Shown here one piece after another: positions 12,876-14,743 of a stretch of 14,743 nt of DNA; position 1 is the first letter of the stretch, and every line of letters starts with the position of its first letter. Location: contig CALMZT010000145.1 in the NCBI GenBank assembly GCA_937870805.1, positions 1 to 14,743 on the forward strand, read 5' to 3'. The notes below the pieces were generated by a model. That model was not told the DNA's origin. It saw only the letters and a program-made list of their open reading frames with translations, and did not search any database. This DNA comes from an uncultured Chloroflexota bacterium (lineage in GTDB: Bacteria; Chloroflexota; Anaerolineae; Aggregatilineales; Phototrophicaceae). Made by a program: the position numbers and the translations under genes.

Positions 12876-14140
12876 CCCTCAATAACGATCTGCGCGCCCA
12901 ACGCTTGCAGCTTGCCAAGCACGCCTTCAAAGTTGCGTTCAATCGCCTGCGCGTTGTCGATCACCGATTTGCCTTCTGCCACTAACGCTGCGCCCAACAT
13001 CCCCAAGCCTGTACGCACGTCCGGCGTATCCATGTAAATCCCTTGCAGCGGTGTCGGACCGACGACAATCGCGCGGTGCGGGTCACACAGCACGATTTGC
13101 GCGCCCATCGACTTTAGCTTGTCCACGAACAGCAGGCGGTTATCAAACATTTTTTCGTGAATCAGCGATGTGCCGCGTGCCAGTGTTGCAACCAGCGTGG
13201 CGACGGCGACAAGATCGGATGGAAAACCGGGCCAGGGCGCAGTTTCAATCGAGGCATCGACATCTTCCTCACGGTTCGAGACATTCAAAATATCATGCTT
13301 CGGCACGTACATGACGGTATCGTCAATGTCGAGTTGTACGCCGAGTCCGCCGTAGACCTTGCCGATCATGCGCAAATCAGCGCGTCGAATATTGCCAATT
13401 TGTACCCTGCCGCCGCATAATGCGCTGATGGCGGCAACACTCGCGGCTTCGATATGGTCAGGTCCAATCTTCGCTTCTGCGCCGTGCAGTTCTTGCGTGC
13501 CAAAAACGCGCAGGAGGTTCGAGCCGATGCCTTCAATGCGCGTGCCCATTGCCACCAGCAGATGCGCCAGTTCCTGTACATGCGGTTCGCAAGCAGCGTT
13601 GTGGATAATCGTTTCACGACCCAAGCGTGCTGCCAGCATCATCGCCATTCCCGTCGCTGTCACGCTGGCTTGCGAGAGAATGATGTCTTTAACATCCCAT
13701 GTGCTGGCTTTACACTCCACCGCGCCGTTGACGATCACCACATCAATACCTAAATCACGCAGCGCATCCAAATGGGTACGGATACGGTTCAGCGGAAAAT
13801 CGAGTTCAAGACGCGCGTGCTGGCGTTGAATCAACATCGGCACGAGGTACAGCATCACGCCAAGAAAGCCATTCATCTGCTCATAAGATAAGACGCGCCG
13901 TGTGATGTGTGCAGCGCTCACCGTGACCGTTTGCTGCTCAATCCACGTCGTCTCTACACCGAGCCAGTGAGCCGCTTCTAACATCGTGCTGGTGCCGACG
14001 GTTTGCGGCACATTGCGCAGCGTGACCGGCTCTTGTGTGAGACAGGCAGCAGCCAGCAGCGCCATCGCGGCATTAGCGTTGCCTGATGGTCGATAAATCC
14101 CGCTTAACGGATGTCCACCTTCTACACGAATACGCAGCAT
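12872..14140 (-). CDS. MurA-like enolpyruvyl transferase lacking key catalytic residues
   Basis: This is a full-length (422 residues) member of the EPSP synthase/MurA fold, closest in layout to UDP-GlcNAc 1-carboxyvinyltransferase. Alignment by eye to E. coli MurA is easy: RVEGGHPLSGIYRPSGNANAA (5-25) matches FRVQGPTKLQG...SGAKNAA. The catalytic Lys22 is Ala22; Asn23 is kept; the Arg91 position is Asn90; and the PGGCTIGARP loop carrying Cys115 is replaced by a shorter ELDFPLNRIR (112-121). Conserved parts are PGFPSDL (Asp309), MFDNRLLFVDKL (Arg335), DTPDVRTG (Asp374, Arg376) and IERNF (Arg402), matching Asp305, Arg331, Asp369/Arg371 and Arg397. GGAGGG stands just before the ATG. It heads the cluster with the hydrolase and MurF-like gene. 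It may use a different substrate, bind without catalysis, or be decaying; the open frame argues against the last. Confidence 0.88.
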   Translation of the reverse strand: MLRIRVEGGHPLSGIYRPSGNANAAMALLAAACLTQEPVTLRNVPQTVGTSTMLEAAHWLGVETTWIEQQTVTVSAAHITRRVLSYEQMNGFLGVMLYLVPMLIQRQHARLELDFPLNRIRTHLDALRDLGIDVVIVNGAVECKASTWDVKDIILSQASVTATGMAMMLAARLGRETIIHNAACEPHVQELAHLLVAMGTRIEGIGSNLLRVFGTQELHGAEAKIGPDHIEAASVAAISALCGGRVQIGNIRRADLRMIGKVYGGLGVQLDIDDTVMYVPKHDILNVSNREEDVDASIETAPWPGFPSDLVAVATLVATLARGTSLIHEKMFDNRLLFVDKLKSMGAQIVLCDPHRAIVVGPTPLQGIYMDTPDVRTGLGMLGAALVAEGKSVIDNAQAIERNFEGVLGKLQALGAQIVIEG

Positions 14141-14160
14141 AAGCCCTCCAAACGCGGCGG

Positions 14161-14166
14161 ATTATA
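14161..14166 (-). promoter_or_regulatory. Possible -10 box of the MurA-like gene
   Basis: On the minus strand TATAAT lies 21 bp before the ATG at 14140. No convincing -35 box is seen at the right distance; the sequence there is at the edge of the 14186-14270 hairpin element. Confidence 0.5.
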
Positions 14167-14185
14167 TCAGCATTACGCGATTTCT

Positions 14186-14270
14186 GTAGGGGCGAAGCAG
14201 CCCTAGAAGTAGAGATCTTCGGAGGATTTGATGCGGGCGAACGTCGCTTCGCTTACATGGTTCGCCCTAC
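14186..14270. repeat. 85-bp GTAGGGG element with long-loop hairpin
   Basis: It begins GTAGGGGCGAA and ends TTCGCCCTAC. The right half is a hairpin with stem GGGCGAAC (14235-14242) and GTTCGCCC (14260-14267) and the 17-base loop GTCGCTTCGCTTACATG, which matches the loop at 7884-7900 at 16 of 17 positions. It lies between the divergent MurA-like and rpmF genes. Confidence 0.75.
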
Positions 14271-14517
14271 GTATCCATAAGGCTCACCACTCCCGCACCG
14301 CTTTGCCCTGCTCGACTGAGTGCGTCTTTGCAGATTACTCCTTCCTAAAACATTTCGTGAACTTTGCGTTCTTTGCGCCTTGTTAGATTAAAGTCGATCT
14401 TTTGGTTCATTTTAGCGGGAGCACACATTGGTGCTCCCCTACAAGTATTCTCAACTTTGAACTTAAACCTACTTTGGCGGTTCATTGTTGTTCTTGCTGA
14501 CCGCTGACAACTGACGA
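14271..14517. other. Gene-free upstream region of rpmF with several repeats
   Basis: This is part of the 446-bp gap between the divergent MurA-like and rpmF genes. It holds CTTTGCGTTCTTTGCGCC text (about 14366-14383), the hairpin at 14417-14438, TTTGGCGGTTCATTGTTGTTC (about 14473-14493) and a GCTGAC-type simple repeat (about 14497-14520). I see no gene. Confidence 0.6.
14417..14438. repeat. Short hairpin with CAATGT-type loop
   Basis: GGGAGCAC pairs perfectly with GTGCTCCC around ACATTG, followed by CCTAC. Read on the minus strand its loop is CAATGT, the same as hairpin 1 at 7848-7869, while the stem differs at several paired positions. Confidence 0.7.
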
Positions 14518-14546
14518 TTGACTCTCGCCTCGCGCAAACCTATAAT
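14518..14546 (+). promoter_or_regulatory. Near-consensus sigma-70 promoter of rpmF
   Basis: TTGACT (14518-14523) and TATAAT (14541-14546) are separated by exactly 17 bp, with transcription expected near 14553 and the start codon at 14587. The -35 box lies at the end of a GCTGAC/ACTGAC simple repeat. Confidence 0.85.
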
Positions 14547-14586
14547 GCAGCGCGTTTTCCGTACCAAATCGTCAAGGAGCAATTCT

Positions 14587-14743
14587 GTGGGTCCGCATCC
14601 AAAACGCAAACTGTCCCGTAGTCAGCGTGGTCGTCGCCGTTCCCATGATGCGCTCTCGCTAAAACATCTTGTCGTGTGTGAAAACTGTGGTGAATACCAT
14701 GTTGCGCATCACGTTTGCCTCAACTGCGGCACCTACAAGGGCG
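14587..14743 (+). CDS. rpmF: 50S ribosomal protein L32 (3' end outside window)
   Basis: The first 52 codons of L32 are present. The frame starts at GTG, with AAGGAG at 14574-14579 eight bases upstream. It reads MGPHPKRKLSRSQRGRRRSH, close to the family's MAVPKRKTSKSRRNQRRSH start. The zinc-ribbon pairs follow: CENC (about 36-39) and CLNC (about 48-51), in VCENCGEYHVAHHVCLNCG. L32 is usually 55-60 residues, so only a few codons are missing at the window edge. It is divergent from the MurA-like gene and has its own strong promoter. In many bacteria the next genes are plsX and fatty-acid synthesis genes; that cannot be checked here. Confidence 0.93.
   Translation, partial: MGPHPKRKLSRSQRGRRRSHDALSLKHLVVCENCGEYHVAHHVCLNCGTYKG

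Overview
The window is best read as a mosaic of at least two, probably three, genomes. Bases about 193-2235 are alphaproteobacterial: a probable last few codons of ribosomal protein S11, then rpoA and rplQ of a Bradyrhizobium/Rhodopseudomonas-type Rhizobiales member, with a rhizobial intergenic palindrome and a good terminator. Bases about 2242-14743 have a different character: moderate GC, Thr/Pro-rich lipoprotein linkers, PPC domains, GTAGGGG-type hairpins and 'GCTGAT' simple repeats. I infer a member of the Chloroflexota, perhaps Anaerolineae, from protein style rather than from a marker tree. The first ~190 bases carry the reverse-strand end of a third, unrelated protein. Both borders of the rhizobial piece cut through genes (an FN3-like protein on the left, a histidine kinase on the right). 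An assembly or cloning chimera is therefore much more likely than gene transfer.

Layout. 1-192: partial FN3-like ORF (-). 196-1966: S11 tail, rpoA, rplQ, terminator (+). 1967-2235: rhizobial intergenic DNA. 2233-2940: GAF histidine kinase cut off after its phospho-acceptor helix (-). 3056-3186: nested inverted-repeat element. 3219-4805: family 2 glycosyltransferase (-), divergent from an OmpR/PhoB response regulator at 4919-5632 (+). 5677-7752: lipoprotein with three PPC domains (-). 8039-9250: D-Ala-D-Ala ligase (-). 9315-9778: MNT nucleotidyltransferase (antitoxin-like) bracketed by 33-bp direct repeats, with what looks like a deleted HEPN partner. 9780-10100: AT-rich patch with a small two-helix membrane ORF. 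10402-14140: three genes on the minus strand in the order MurA-like enolpyruvyl transferase, alpha/beta hydrolase, membrane-anchored MurF-like ligase. 14587-14743: start of rpmF (L32) (+), behind a near-consensus promoter.

How the genes may work together. The MurA-like protein, hydrolase, MurF-like ligase and Ddl all lie on one strand and suggest a cell-envelope (peptidoglycan precursor) cluster, now split between murF-like and ddl by the AT-rich/MNT patch. The MurA-like member has lost the family's catalytic Lys22 position (Ala here), the Arg91 position (Asn) and the Cys115 loop, so it is probably not an ordinary MurA. The MurF-like ligase has membrane helices where MurF normally has its UDP-binding domain. 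Together these are the most interesting biology in the window. The most interesting non-coding signal is a family of small hairpins whose loops are conserved while their stems change on both sides and still pair.
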